This document shows positions 7,350 to 16,800 of a stretch of DNA of 64,000 bases, piece by piece. Source of the DNA: Microbacterium pygmaeum (GTDB lineage: Bacteria > Actinomycetota > Actinomycetes > Actinomycetales > Microbacteriaceae); assembly GCF_900100885.1 (NCBI RefSeq), contig NZ_LT629692.1, positions 1,860,001 through 1,924,000 on the forward strand, in the 5' to 3' direction. Positions within the stretch are counted from its first letter, which is position 1. Each line of letters opens with the position of its first letter. A program made the translations under genes and the position numbers. The notes beneath the pieces are model-generated. The model worked only from the letters and a program-made list of their open reading frames with translations, ran no database searches and had not been told where the DNA came from.

Positions 7350-7641
7350 GCGCCGCGAGAGCGTCGTCGAAGACGAGCGTCTGCGTCACCTCGACGGCGC
7401 GGTCGTATCGGCGACCGCGCAGCGCGACGAAGACGGCGCCCACGACGTCGATGTAGCCCAGCGTCCGCGGTCCCAGCCGAACCGCGTACCGGTCGATCTC
7501 GACGATCTCCCACTGCAGGGCGGCAGAAGCCGCAGCGGGAGCCGGTGGGCGACGGGTCGGCAGCTCACGAAGGGAATCGGGCGAAACGAAGGGCGGAAAC
7601 GCGTCTTTGTGCGACGGCGCGTGTGACATCTCCAGCGTCAC
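7342..7641 (-). CDS. Conserved hypothetical small protein
   Basis: A 99-residue soluble protein I do not recognise. After a Pro/Ala-rich linker (residues ~30-42) there is a compact strand-rich C-terminal half (about 43-95: LQWEIVEIDRYAVRLG, then TLGYIDVVGAVFVALRG). An in-frame ATG four codons in (7629) is an alternative start. Its last eight bases overlap the convergent Ntn hydrolase gene. The coherent hydrophobic pattern in the C-terminal half argues that it is a real gene. Confidence 0.55.
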   Translation of the reverse strand: MTLEMSHAPSHKDAFPPFVSPDSLRELPTRRPPAPAAASAALQWEIVEIDRYAVRLGPRTLGYIDVVGAVFVALRGRRYDRAVEVTQTLVFDDALAALS

Positions 7642-7806
7642 GGCTGCTCCTCTCCTCGGCGAGGTTCTGAACGTTCCCGGCGAGGTAGCTCAACTGTGGC
7701 GCGCCGCCCGCGACGGCGCAGACGGTTGACGGGGATCGACGATTGGGCTACATCGGGAGATGGAAGGGCGTGCAGTAGCGTGGAACGGTGATCGGAGGCG
7801 TGAGAC

Positions 7807-8514
7807 ATGGCTGACGAATTCGGTGCGGCGCTGACAGCGTTGGACCGGGCGGGCAACCCTCCGCAGGCGTTCTGCGATGTCGTCGCCGACACCTTCCCGG
7901 TGACGGGGGCGGCCGTTTCGACGCTCGGCGATGTCCTGGGCAGCGAGACGCTGGCGGCCACCGATGCCACGGCCGCACGGCTCGACGAGCTGCAGTTCGA
8001 TCTCGGCGAAGGTCCCTGCTGGGACGCCGTGACGACCGGGATTCCGGTGCTGCAACCCGACATCCGGCGCTTCGGCGGCAATCGCTGGCCGACCCTGGTC
8101 AGCGCACTTGCCACCGAGCCCGTCGCATCGATCTTCGCGTTCCCGCTCGTGGTCGGCCCCCTTCGCTTCGGTGCCATCGACCTGTATTCGAATGAGCCGG
8201 TCACACTGGATGCCACCAGCGCCAGCCGCGTCAGCGCCATGGCGGAAGTGGTCAGCAGGCGCGTGCTGCAGCGCGCGCTGGAAAACCTCGGACTGCAGAC
8301 CGAGGACGGCGGCAACGCGTTCTCCCGGCGGCTGATCCATCAGGCGACCGGCATGGTCCTGGCGCAGATCGGCGTCACTGCTGAGGATGCACGGCTGGTG
8401 ATTCAGGGTCATGCCTTCTCGCAGGGTCGGCCGATGATGGAGATCGCCCAGGCGATCATCTCCGGCGACCTGAGGTTCTCGCGCCTGAACGGGCGGATCG
8501 AGGTGGACGAATGA
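7807..8514 (+). CDS. GAF-ANTAR domain regulator (first of a pair)
   Basis: A 235-residue protein with an N-terminal GAF sensor domain (about residues 20-155, with LDLGEGPCWDAV-like and AIDLYSNEP segments) and a C-terminal ANTAR RNA-binding domain (about 170-228: IHQATGMVLAQIGVTAEDARLVIQGHAF). ANTAR proteins bind paired hairpins in nascent RNA and prevent termination. The start has GGAGG nine bases upstream, and TAGCGT at 7773-7778 could be its -10 box. It overlaps the next gene by four bases (ATGA), and that gene has the same architecture. The signal and the RNA targets are unknown. Confidence 0.88.
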   Translation: MADEFGAALTALDRAGNPPQAFCDVVADTFPVTGAAVSTLGDVLGSETLAATDATAARLDELQFDLGEGPCWDAVTTGIPVLQPDIRRFGGNRWPTLVSALATEPVASIFAFPLVVGPLRFGAIDLYSNEPVTLDATSASRVSAMAEVVSRRVLQRALENLGLQTEDGGNAFSRRLIHQATGMVLAQIGVTAEDARLVIQGHAFSQGRPMMEIAQAIISGDLRFSRLNGRIEVDE

Positions 8515-9224
8515 CCGAGATGATGCGCGAAGCGCAGTTGCTGCGCACCTTCGCGACGCTGGCGGACACGCTGGTGGATGACTACGATCTGGTGGATCTG
8601 CTGCAGACGCTCGTCGACACGTGTCGCGACGTCCTCGACATGTCCGCCGCCGGTATCCTCCTCGCGGACGAACACGGTGAACTCGAGCTCGTCGCCTCCA
8701 CCAGCGAAGCGAGCCGCCTGGTGGAGATGATGCAGCTCAGCGCCGCTGCCGGCCCGTGCATCGAGAGCTTCCACAGCGGTCGGCGCGTCGCCGTGGCCGA
8801 GATCGCGGACGGCCCCGACGCCTGGGCGCAGTTCCGTGTCAGTGCGCTCGAGCAGGGCTTCCACGCCATCGACGCCCTGCCGATGCGGCTGCGGACCCAC
8901 ACGATCGGAACGCTCAATCTGCTGCGGACCTCGGCGGGCCTCGCGCCGGAGGAGGACATCGTGGCGGCGCAGGCGTTCGCGGACGTGGCGACCATCGGCA
9001 TCCTGCACGAACGCTCGCTGCGTGAGAGCGCGGTGCTCGCGCAGCAGCTGCAGAACGCGCTCAACTCCCGCGTGATCATCGAGCAGGCCAAGGGCGTCAT
9101 CTCGCAGGTGCGCGGCGTCCCGATCGAGCAGGCGTTCCAACTCATGCGCGACTACGCACGCAGCCGGGGTCTCGGACTCAGCATCGTCGCGGCGCGGATC
9201 GTCGACCGCGAGCTCGACTTCTAG
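8511..9224 (+). CDS. GAF-ANTAR domain regulator (second of a pair)
   Basis: A 237-residue paralogue of the upstream gene. A GAF domain (about residues 15-160; CRDVLDMSAAGILLADEHGELELVAST, then GPCIESFHSGR) is followed by an ANTAR domain (about 170-232: SRVIIEQAKGVISQVRGVPIEQAFQLM). The start codon overlaps the upstream stop, so the two are translated together and may form heterodimers. This one has the canonical IEQAKGxL/I-type ANTAR opening, whereas the first has HQATGMVL. Both are probably soluble antiterminators responding to light, redox or a small ligand. Confidence 0.9.
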   Translation: MTEMMREAQLLRTFATLADTLVDDYDLVDLLQTLVDTCRDVLDMSAAGILLADEHGELELVASTSEASRLVEMMQLSAAAGPCIESFHSGRRVAVAEIADGPDAWAQFRVSALEQGFHAIDALPMRLRTHTIGTLNLLRTSAGLAPEEDIVAAQAFADVATIGILHERSLRESAVLAQQLQNALNSRVIIEQAKGVISQVRGVPIEQAFQLMRDYARSRGLGLSIVAARIVDRELDF

Positions 9225-9233
9225 AGCATCCGC

Positions 9234-9614
9234 TCAGGCGACGGTGCTCCCGCACATCGGGCAGGTTCCGGCGGCCGAGACCTCGACGAAGCAGTCCGGA
9301 CACATCGCGCGCGGGGCGTGCTCTACGGCCGCGGGCGCACGACGGGCGGCGGAGCGACGCACCGCCGGCTGCTCGAGCACCGGCTTCGGCCGCTGGAAGA
9401 CCGGAACGTGCTCACGGCAGTAGAACCGCACGTAGCCGCTGTGGTTGTTCGGATGCCGGTGCTTGACCGCCCACAGCTCGCTGCGATCGCGGGGTGCGGA
9501 GTCCGCGCCGCACTCGGCACAGCGAGTCGGATCGCCCGGCACGAGATCTGCCACGAGCGTCGGGGTGTCGTAGGGGATGCCGCTTCGCCAGTCCGATGAG
9601 TCGGTGATCTTCAT
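9234..9614 (-). CDS. Zinc-ribbon hypothetical protein
   Basis: A 126-residue protein beginning MKITDSSDWRSG. I chose the ATG at 9614 because AAAGGA lies six bases upstream. The frame extends to 9665 but the extra residues lack a ribosome site. It has four metal-binding pairs: CAEC, then CREH, then a C-terminal CPDC...CPMC zinc ribbon. A basic, Ala/Pro-rich linker separates the two halves. It is likely a nucleic-acid- or protein-binding zinc protein. It lies between the GAF-ANTAR pair and lsr2, and its function is not known. Confidence 0.7.
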   Translation of the reverse strand: MKITDSSDWRSGIPYDTPTLVADLVPGDPTRCAECGADSAPRDRSELWAVKHRHPNNHSGYVRFYCREHVPVFQRPKPVLEQPAVRRSAARRAPAAVEHAPRAMCPDCFVEVSAAGTCPMCGSTVA

Positions 9615-9674
9615 GTCGTCCTTTGCGCGGGAGCGAGTTTGCCTCTCTCCAACGGTAGGCGACATTCAGCCGGG

Positions 9675-10022
9675 TCAGTGCGCTTCGTCGTACGCCTCGG
9701 TGACGGATGCCGGAATCCGGCCGCGCTCGGAGACCTGGTAGCCGTTGTCCTTGGCCCAGGCGCGGATCGCGCTGTAGTCCTGCTGGCCGGAGCGGCGCCG
9801 CGCCCGCGGTGCAGCAGCGGTGCTGCCGCGCGCGGCGGAGATGGAGCGGGCGGCCGACACATACGGCGCGAACGCGTCGCGGAGGGCCGCGGCGTTCCCG
9901 TCGGTCAGGTCGATCTCGTATGCGACGCCGTCGAGGGAGAACAGGACGGTCTCGCCTTCGCCGACCTCGAGGAGCGTTCCATCGATGTCGTCCACGAGCT
10001 GATGCACGATTCTGCGGGCCAT
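9675..10022 (-). CDS. lsr2: Lsr2 family nucleoid-associated protein
   Basis: A 115-residue H-NS-like xenogeneic silencer found in actinobacteria. The N-terminal half (about 1-60) is the oligomerisation domain with VDDIDGTLLEVGEGETVLFSLDGVAYEIDL. A basic linker follows, and the C-terminal DNA-binding domain (about 78-115) ends with the RGR AT-hook-like motif in SERGRIPASV. It binds AT-rich minor grooves and silences acquired DNA. It is transcribed away from the convergent zinc-ribbon side and follows the LuxR-type gene, separated by 31 bases. Confidence 0.93.
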   Translation of the reverse strand: MARRIVHQLVDDIDGTLLEVGEGETVLFSLDGVAYEIDLTDGNAAALRDAFAPYVSAARSISAARGSTAAAPRARRRSGQQDYSAIRAWAKDNGYQVSERGRIPASVTEAYDEAH

Positions 10023-10053
10023 GGGGTCACCTTACTCGCCGGTGCGGGGCTGG

Positions 10054-10911
10054 TCAGGGAAGGATGCCGGCCCGACGCGCCTTTGCGACGGCGGCGTGGC
10101 GGGTCGACGCATCCAGCTTGGCCATCGCCGCCTGCAGGTACGACTTGACCGTCCCCTCCTTCAGCGAGAGGGTGATCGCGATCTCGGCGTTGGTGGCGCC
10201 CAGCGCCGCGCAGGCCAGGACATCGGTCTCGCGCGGCGACAGCGGTACCGTCAGGTCGACGCTCGGCCCGGTGTCGTCGTTCGACAGGGCGGCCAGCTGC
10301 TGCTCGAGCCTCCCGAGACGACGGCGGACCTCGGCATCTTCCACGGTGGCCGCGATGCTGCGCAGTTCGGCGAAGCTCTCGCGCAGCTGCTCGCGTGCGG
10401 CCGGGGCGAGGGTCGTCGGCTCCGCCGCCGGCGGCACCAGTGACAGGCGCCGCTGCACCTCGTCGCGCACGGCGAGTTCGGTCGCCAACTCGCCCGCGAC
10501 CTCGAATGCGGGGCGGGTGACGACCTCGCCGACGGCGGTGGTGCCCCACGAGCCGCAGTACAGCACCCCGCGGGCGCGGCCGGAGACCAGCACCGGGATG
10601 GCGAACAGTGTGGAGATGCCCTCGCCGAGGATCACACGGTCGTAGTCGTGGGTGATCGTGCGTGACGTGCCGTAGTCCAGCGCAAGCCGCGGACGCTTCT
10701 CGACGAGCGCCTTGCCGCCGAGGCCGCGCGTGGCGTGGACGACGAGCCCCTCGAGCGAACGGGTGCGCGCGCCGACGATCGATGTCACGTGGACCGCGTC
10801 GTCGCTTTCGAGGCCGCCGAAGGCGACGGGAAAGCGGGATCTGCGGGCGAGCTCACCCACCGCACGCGCGACGACCTGCTCATCGGTCTCGCTGTGGGCC
10901 GGTGCGAACAC
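10054..10911 (-). CDS. GAF-LuxR type transcriptional regulator
   Basis: A 285-residue regulator with an N-terminal GAF-like sensor (about residues 15-155) and a C-terminal LuxR/NarL helix-turn-helix (about 220-280: LSPRETDVLACAALGATNAEIAITLSLKEGTVKSYLQAAMAKL). A helical linker with coiled-coil character (residues ~175-210) joins the two. It starts with GTG at 10911. It is divergent from the DUF485/ActP acetate permease operon with only 137 bases between them, so control of acetate or short-chain acid uptake is the likely role. This inference rests on position alone. Confidence 0.85.
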   Translation of the reverse strand: MFAPAHSETDEQVVARAVGELARRSRFPVAFGGLESDDAVHVTSIVGARTRSLEGLVVHATRGLGGKALVEKRPRLALDYGTSRTITHDYDRVILGEGISTLFAIPVLVSGRARGVLYCGSWGTTAVGEVVTRPAFEVAGELATELAVRDEVQRRLSLVPPAAEPTTLAPAAREQLRESFAELRSIAATVEDAEVRRRLGRLEQQLAALSNDDTGPSVDLTVPLSPRETDVLACAALGATNAEIAITLSLKEGTVKSYLQAAMAKLDASTRHAAVAKARRAGILP

Positions 10912-11048
10912 GCACTACCTACTTCCGGGGGTGTCGGCGTCTTCGCCGCGTTCGTAGCGTCGACGATACCATCCGGCCCGTCGCTGTCGACGGGCCGGCA
11001 TCCCCCTGCGGCGCACCCCGCGCCACGTTCATGAGGCAAGGAGGCCAC

Positions 11049-11399
11049 ATGTCCGATCCACGGACCGATACCGCCCCACCCGGTGGCATCGACTACATCG
11101 CGGTCGAGGAATCGGCCCCGTTCCAGACGCTCAAGCGGACGCAGCGCAGCTTCGTGTTCCCGCTGTCCATCGCGTTCCTCGTCTGGTACTTCGCGTACGT
11201 CCTGCTGTCCTCCTTCGCCCCGGAGTTCATGGCGCAGCGCGTGTGGGGCGACATCACGATCGGTCTCCTGCTCGGTCTCGGCCAGTTCGTCACCACGTTC
11301 GTGATCACGATGACGTACGTGTCGTTCGCGAACCGGAAGCTCGACCCGCAGTCGGCGCAGATCCGTGCCGAGCTCGAGAAGCAGGGGGATGCCGCATGA
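11049..11399 (+). CDS. DUF485 membrane protein, ActP partner
   Basis: A 116-residue protein with two transmembrane helices (about residues 38-60 and 70-95) and the DUF485 pattern: a RTQRSFVFPLSIAFLVWYF helix, an ERVW-like FMAQRVWGDITIG loop, and an NRKLDPQSAQIR tail. DUF485 proteins (YjcH in E. coli) are encoded next to and co-transcribed with the acetate permease ActP. AAGGAGG lies six bases before the ATG. Its stop overlaps the permease start (ATGA), so the two are coupled. Confidence 0.92.
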   Translation: MSDPRTDTAPPGGIDYIAVEESAPFQTLKRTQRSFVFPLSIAFLVWYFAYVLLSSFAPEFMAQRVWGDITIGLLLGLGQFVTTFVITMTYVSFANRKLDPQSAQIRAELEKQGDAA

Positions 11400-13018
11400 A
11401 TGACATCTTCGGTGCCATCCATGCCGCCGTGCAGACCGTGGAGAACAACCCCGTCCTGAACATCTCGATCTTCGGCGCGTTCGTCGCGGTGACGCTGTTC
11501 ATCGTCATCCGCGCGAGCCGGAACAACAAGACCGCGGCCGACTACTACGCGGCCGGTCGCTCGTTCACCGGCCCGCAGAACGGCTTCGCGATCGCGGGGG
11601 ACTACCTCTCCGCGGCATCCTTCCTCGGCATCGTCGGAGCGATCGCGGTCAACGGCTATGACGGCTTCCTGTACTCGATCGGCTTCCTCGTGGCGTGGCT
11701 GGTCGCGCTGCTGCTGGTGGCCGAGCTGATGCGCAACACCGGGAAGTTCACGATGGCCGACGTGCTCTCGTTCCGGCTGCGGCAGTCGCCGGTGCGGATG
11801 GCCGCTGCCATCACGACGCTGGCCGTGTGCTTTTTCTATCTGCTCGCGCAGATGGCCGGCGCCGGCGGGCTCGTCTCCCTGCTGCTGGGCATCAAGGAGA
11901 CCATCGGGCAGTCCATCGTGGTCGCGGTGGTCGGCGTGCTGATGATCGTCTACGTCCTCATCGGCGGGATGAAGGGCACCACCTGGGTGCAGATCGTCAA
12001 GGCCTTCCTGCTGATCGGCGGCGCGCTGGCGATGACGATCTGGGTGCTGGCGATCAACGGGTTCAACCTGAACACGCTGCTGGAGAGCGCAGTGGCCGCA
12101 TCGACCACGGATCCGAAGGACGCGATCCTCGGCCCCGGACTGCAGTACGGCAAGAACCCGTGGGACTTCATCTCGCTGGCGATCGCGCTGGTGCTCGGCA
12201 CCGCAGGGCTGCCGCACGTGCTGATGCGCTTCTACACGGTGCCGACGGCGAAAGAAGCACGTCGCTCGGTCGTCTGGGCGATCTGGCTGATCGGGATCTT
12301 CTACCTGTTCACGCTGGTGCTCGGCTACGGCGCCGCATCGCTCGTGGGTTCGGAGACGATCCTCGCCTCGCCCGGTGGCGTGAATTCGGCGGCACCGCTG
12401 CTGGCCCTCGCGCTCGGCGGGCCGGTGCTGCTCGGGTTCATCTCGGCGGTCGCCTTCGCGACGATCCTCGCGGTGGTCGCCGGTCTCACCATCACGGCGG
12501 CGGCGTCGTTCGCGCACGACATCTATGCGAACGTCGTGAAGAAGGGCAACGTCCCGCCCGACGGCGAGGTGAAGGTGGCCCGGCGCACCGTGATCGTGAT
12601 CGGCGTCCTGGCGATCCTCGGCGGCATCGGCGTGCAGGGCCAGAACGTCGCGTTCCTGGTGGCGCTCGCCTTCGCGGTGGCCGCCTCGGCGAATCTGCCG
12701 ACGATCCTGTACTCGCTGTTCTGGCGCCGCTTCACCACGCGCGGCGCGGTGTGGAGCATGTACGGGGGACTGGCGGCCGCCATCGTCCTGATCCTGCTCT
12801 CGCCGGTCTTCTGGGGCACCGAGACGAGCGTGTTCAAGAACGTCGGCACCGCGATCTGGCCGCTCAACAACCCGGGAATCGTCTCGATCCCGGTCGGCTT
12901 CTTCCTCGGATGGCTGGGCTCGGTGACCTCGCGCCGCAGGGAGGATCCACGCCTCGCGGCTGAGATGGACGTGCGCTCGCTCACCGGATTCGGTGCCGAG
13001 AAGGCGACGAACCACTAG
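11396..13018 (+). CDS. actP: Cation/acetate symporter (SSS family)
   Basis: A 540-residue sodium:solute symporter family protein, close to ActP, which takes up acetate and other short monocarboxylates. There are about 13 hydrophobic helices. The N-terminal half carries the family hallmark ADYYAAGRSFTGPQNGFAIAG followed by DYLSAASFLG, and a later VFAFAVAASANLPTILYSLFW-type helix. It starts with the ATG that overlaps the DUF485 stop. A strong hairpin follows the stop. The operon is divergent from a GAF-LuxR regulator. Confidence 0.92.
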   Translation: MNDIFGAIHAAVQTVENNPVLNISIFGAFVAVTLFIVIRASRNNKTAADYYAAGRSFTGPQNGFAIAGDYLSAASFLGIVGAIAVNGYDGFLYSIGFLVAWLVALLLVAELMRNTGKFTMADVLSFRLRQSPVRMAAAITTLAVCFFYLLAQMAGAGGLVSLLLGIKETIGQSIVVAVVGVLMIVYVLIGGMKGTTWVQIVKAFLLIGGALAMTIWVLAINGFNLNTLLESAVAASTTDPKDAILGPGLQYGKNPWDFISLAIALVLGTAGLPHVLMRFYTVPTAKEARRSVVWAIWLIGIFYLFTLVLGYGAASLVGSETILASPGGVNSAAPLLALALGGPVLLGFISAVAFATILAVVAGLTITAAASFAHDIYANVVKKGNVPPDGEVKVARRTVIVIGVLAILGGIGVQGQNVAFLVALAFAVAASANLPTILYSLFWRRFTTRGAVWSMYGGLAAAIVLILLSPVFWGTETSVFKNVGTAIWPLNNPGIVSIPVGFFLGWLGSVTSRRREDPRLAAEMDVRSLTGFGAEKATNH

Positions 13019-13036
13019 CGGTCGTTTTGATCGCAG

Positions 13037-13070
13037 CGCGGCCCCGGAGATGGACGGCTCCGGGGCCGCG
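13037..13070. terminator. Strong hairpin between convergent actP and MGMT-like genes
   Basis: A perfect 13-bp stem, CGCGGCCCCGGAG with its complement, and an 8-base loop. There is no T-run on either side, so it may be a processing or stalling hairpin rather than a classic intrinsic terminator. Confidence 0.65.
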
Positions 13071-13083
13071 TCGCGCGGGCGGC

Positions 13084-13611
13084 CTACTCGCCCGCTGCCT
13101 GCTGTTCGAGATCCAGCAGGAACCTCTTGACCTCCGGGTGACCGCCGTATTCGCCGATCGAGCCGTCGGCGCGCACCACCCGGTGCACCGGGACGATGAT
13201 CGAGAACGGCGTCGTGGCGCACGCGGTGCCCACGGCGCGGCTCGCCCGAGGGCTGCCCGCCGTGATGGCGACCTCGCCGTACCCGGCGGTCTCGCCGTAC
13301 GGGATCGCGCGCACCGCCTCGAGGGCGTCGCGGGTGAACCCGCGCACGAGCCGCCAGTCCAGGGAGAGGGCGAACTCCTGGCGCCGGCGATCGAAGTACT
13401 CGTCCAGCTGCAGTGCCGCGGCGCACGCGGTCGCGTCGGTGTCGTCATGCTCGGGAACCGCACCCAGGCGCCGCGAGAGATGTTCGAGCTGCGCCTCCAG
13501 CGACGTGCGCAGCGGATGCAGCGTCACGATGCCCTCGTCGGTCGTGACGATCAGCACATCGCCGATCGGCGTCTCGTGCAGCCGGTAGCGCGGGGCGGGA
13601 GAAGCGGTCAT
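13084..13611 (-). CDS. MGMT-fold protein with the acceptor Cys replaced by Val
   Basis: A 175-residue homologue of methylated-DNA-protein cysteine methyltransferase (Ogt/MGMT), with the ribonuclease-H-like N-terminal domain and the helix-turn-helix C-terminal domain (IPYGETAGYGEVA, then SPRASRAVGTACATTPFSII). The active-site motif PCHRV should follow, but the sequence reads P141-V142-H143-R144. The codon for residue 142 is GTG, so the alkyl-accepting Cys is absent. Known alkyltransferase-like (ATL) proteins carry Trp (sometimes Ala) there and bind O6-alkylguanine to flag it for excision repair. A Val version would be a variant of that class or a decayed gene. The rest of the protein is intact, which favours function. 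Confidence 0.85.
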   Translation of the reverse strand: MTASPAPRYRLHETPIGDVLIVTTDEGIVTLHPLRTSLEAQLEHLSRRLGAVPEHDDTDATACAAALQLDEYFDRRRQEFALSLDWRLVRGFTRDALEAVRAIPYGETAGYGEVAITAGSPRASRAVGTACATTPFSIIVPVHRVVRADGSIGEYGGHPEVKRFLLDLEQQAAGE

Positions 13612-13617
13612 GCGACC

Positions 13618-13623
13618 ATCCTG
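13618..13623 (-). promoter_or_regulatory. Probable -10 box for a leaderless transcript (MGMT-like gene)
   Basis: On the minus strand CAGGAT lies exactly six bases before the ATG at 13611, the same layout as at the CodA-like gene (22829). Confidence 0.4.
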
Positions 13624-13829
13624 GTGCTCGGCCGCGGCGAGCCTGGTGCATGCGTCCGGTTTGTGGATCGCCGACGCCCTTCGTGAGCTGGGGAGGAACG
13701 GCTGATCACTCGGCGTGTCGCCAAAACCGCGAAACTCGGTGCGGATGCCGGGGCCACGCGATCCCGGCGCTTAGGGTGGCTCGTGTGTGGCGAGCAGATG
13801 GCAGCGCCGTGGTCGGCGAAGAGGATGGC

Positions 13830-16800
13830 GTGTCCACGGCATCCGTGACGCCGAGCGACCTCGGTCTCTCGGAACCAGGAGTGACGGTGACGCACGTCGC
13901 GCAACCCGAGCGTGATCGACTCCGTGCGCAGGCGGCCGAGCTGGGTGGCAGGTCGACGCTCCTGCACTTCCAGGACGCCACCGACGCCGGCATCGAGATC
14001 ACCAACGCGCACCCGGGCAGCCTGCCCCAGTTCATCACCGGTCGATCGACGCTGCTGTCGAACCTCTTCCGCGATGAGGTCGCCGTCCGCAATGCGCGTC
14101 TCGCCGCCGAGCGGATCACGGCCAAGAACGTCGAGCTGCGCACCGCACGCGGCATCGAGACCGTGCACCTCGCCGTCGGGCTGGCCTCGTGGAGCGTCGG
14201 CGGGCTGCACTGCACGGCTCCGGTGCTGCTGCGACCGCTCGGCATCCGTCGCCACCACTCCGACTTCGAGCTGAAACTGCACGGCACGTTCAGCGTGAAC
14301 CCCGAATTCGTCCGTGCGGCGCGCACCCACTTCGGCATCGACCTCGACGGCGCGGCGCTCGCCTCGCTCGCCTACGAGGGCGGCGTCTTCAAGCCGCAGC
14401 CGGTGATCGACCACATTCGTGCGCTCGCCGCATCGATCGAGTCCTTCACCGTCCACCCACGGCTGATCGTGTCGACCTTCGCCGACGTCGGCGCGGCGAT
14501 GATGCGCGACGCCGGAAACCTCGATCACCCGGTGCTGAACGCGCTGGCCGGGCACCACGACGACCGCGAGGCCCTCACGGTGCGTCGTGAAGTCGCGGCG
14601 CTTCCCGGACCGGACGAGCGGGCACCGGCATCCGACACGCTGCTGCTGGACGCGGACGCCGAACAGGAACGCGTGCTCGGGCGGATCCGCTCCGGCCAGT
14701 CGCTGGCGGTGCACACCCTGCCCGGGACCGGCGGCACCCAGACGGTCATCAACGCCGTCGGCGCGCTGGTCCGCGACGGCAAGCGCGTGCTCGTCGTGAG
14801 CGCCCGGCGCTCGACGCTCGAGGGCATCCGCCACCGCCTGGCCGGCATCGGACTGCCCGGCTTCGCCGTCTCACCGCGTCATCTCCAGCGCGACCTGGTC
14901 CGCTCGATCGTGCGCAACGAGAAGGCCGAGCAGCCGAAGGTGGGCGACATCGACGATGCGCTCGTCCGCCTGCGCGGCGTCCTGCGCGACTACCGCTCGT
15001 CGGTGACCGCGCAGCATCCGACCCTCGGGGTCTCGGTGCTCGACGTCCTGCGTCGTCTTGCGGACCTCGCCGCCCTCACTCCGGCGCCGACGGCGACCAC
15101 CCGCTTCGACCTGCGCGTGCTGGAGAGCCTGGCATCGGCGCGCTCCGACGCGGCCGCGTCGCTCGCCGCCGCAGCGCGGCTCGGCGAGTTCCGCTTCGGC
15201 CCCGATGACTCGCCCTGGTACGGCGTCTCGTTCGCGACCACCACCGAGGCGCGCGCCGCGCACACGCTCGCCGGCAAGCTGCACCGGCACGACGTGCCGA
15301 GCCTGCTGGAGCGCGGCTACGAGCTCATCGCGCAGACGCGGATGCGGCCCTTCCACACGATCTCCGAGCTGGGCGTGTACCTGCGGCTGCTGCAGGGGAT
15401 CCGCGACTCGCTGGACCGCTTCAGTCCGACGGTGTTCGAGCGGCCGCTGGGCGAGCTGATCCAGGCGCACGGTCCGCGCCGCGACTCACCGGACATGAAC
15501 GGCACGCAGCGCCGCCGGCTCAAGAAGCTCTCCCGCGAGTACGTCCGGCCCGGCGTGCACATCGCCGACATGCACGAGGCCCTCGTGCGCGTGCAGCATC
15601 AGCGCACCGCCTGGCAGCGCTTCGTGGACTCGGGGGTCATCCCCGCGGTGCCGATCGGCCTGGCCGACGTGCACGTGGCGTGGCAGCGCGTCGATGCCGA
15701 GCTCAGCGAACTCGACGCGATCGTCGGACTCGGCGAGGCGGACCGGCTGGCGACGCTTCCGATGGCGCGGCTCGTCCGTACGCTGGCAGCCCTGGCCGCC
15801 GACTCGGAGGTCTTCGACAACCTCGTCGAGCGCGCGACGCTGCGCACGAAACTCGCCTCGCTCGGCCTCGAGCCGCTGCTGACCGAACTGTCCGTGCGCC
15901 ACGTACCGGAGGCCGTCGTCGGTGACGAACTCGAGTACGCGTGGTGGCAGTCGACGCTGGAGCATCTGCTGCGCACCGATCGCGCCCTGCTGGGCGCCAA
16001 CACGGCCGTGGTCGATCGCCTCGAGCGGGACTTCCGCCTCGTCGACGAGGCGCATGCCGCGGCATCCGGCCCGCTCCTTGCCGCACAGCTGGCTACGCAG
16101 TGGCGGATCGGCATCGTCGACGAGCCCCGCGAGGCCGCCGCGCTCAAGGGCGCGCTGAAGCAGGGCGGCGCGAGCGCCGCCGACCTGACCGCCGTCGCGC
16201 CGAAGCTGCTGCGCGGCTTGGCCCCGCTGTGGCTGTCATCGCCGTACGACGTGCCGCAGATCCCGGACGAGCCGGCCTTCGACGTCGTCATCATCGCGGA
16301 TGCCGCGGCGCTGTGCGTCGCCGAGGCCGCCCCAGCCCTGCGGCGGGCGCGCCAGGTCGTCGTGTTCGGCGACCCCGTCACGCAGAAGCCCACGCCCTTC
16401 CGCATCTCGTCGGGTCACGTCGCGGACGAGGACCCGTTCGAGGTGCCGTTCGATTCGGCCAGCGTCTTCGAGCAGCTCGCCGAGCTCGTGCCGGTCGAGA
16501 CACTCACGCGCAGCTATCGCGCCGGCGGGGAGGATCTCGCCGAACTCGTCAACGGCGCCTTCTACGGCGGCGAGATCGTCTCGCTGCCGTGGGCCGGGTC
16601 TTACCTCGGCCGCGGGAGCCTCAGCGTCGACTACGTCGAGGGTGGCACCGGCGCACCCGATCCGGTCACCGGCGCAGTGGAGAGCCCGGACGCCGAGGTC
16701 AACCGCGTCGTCACCTTGGTCGTCGAGCACGCGGTGAACCGCGGTACCGAATCGCTCATGGTCGTCACCGCCAGCACCCGGCATGCCGAGCGCATCCGCG

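Noticed and set aside
11093..13426. 777-codon open frame on the minus strand across actP
   Set aside because: Arg/His/Asp-rich translation typical of antisense to a GC-rich membrane protein gene. The plus-strand symporter is unmistakable.
13650..13829. N-terminal extension of the helicase-like gene to 13650
   Set aside because: The added residues contain no pattern and no ribosome site precedes them, while GAAGAGGA precedes the GTG at 13830.
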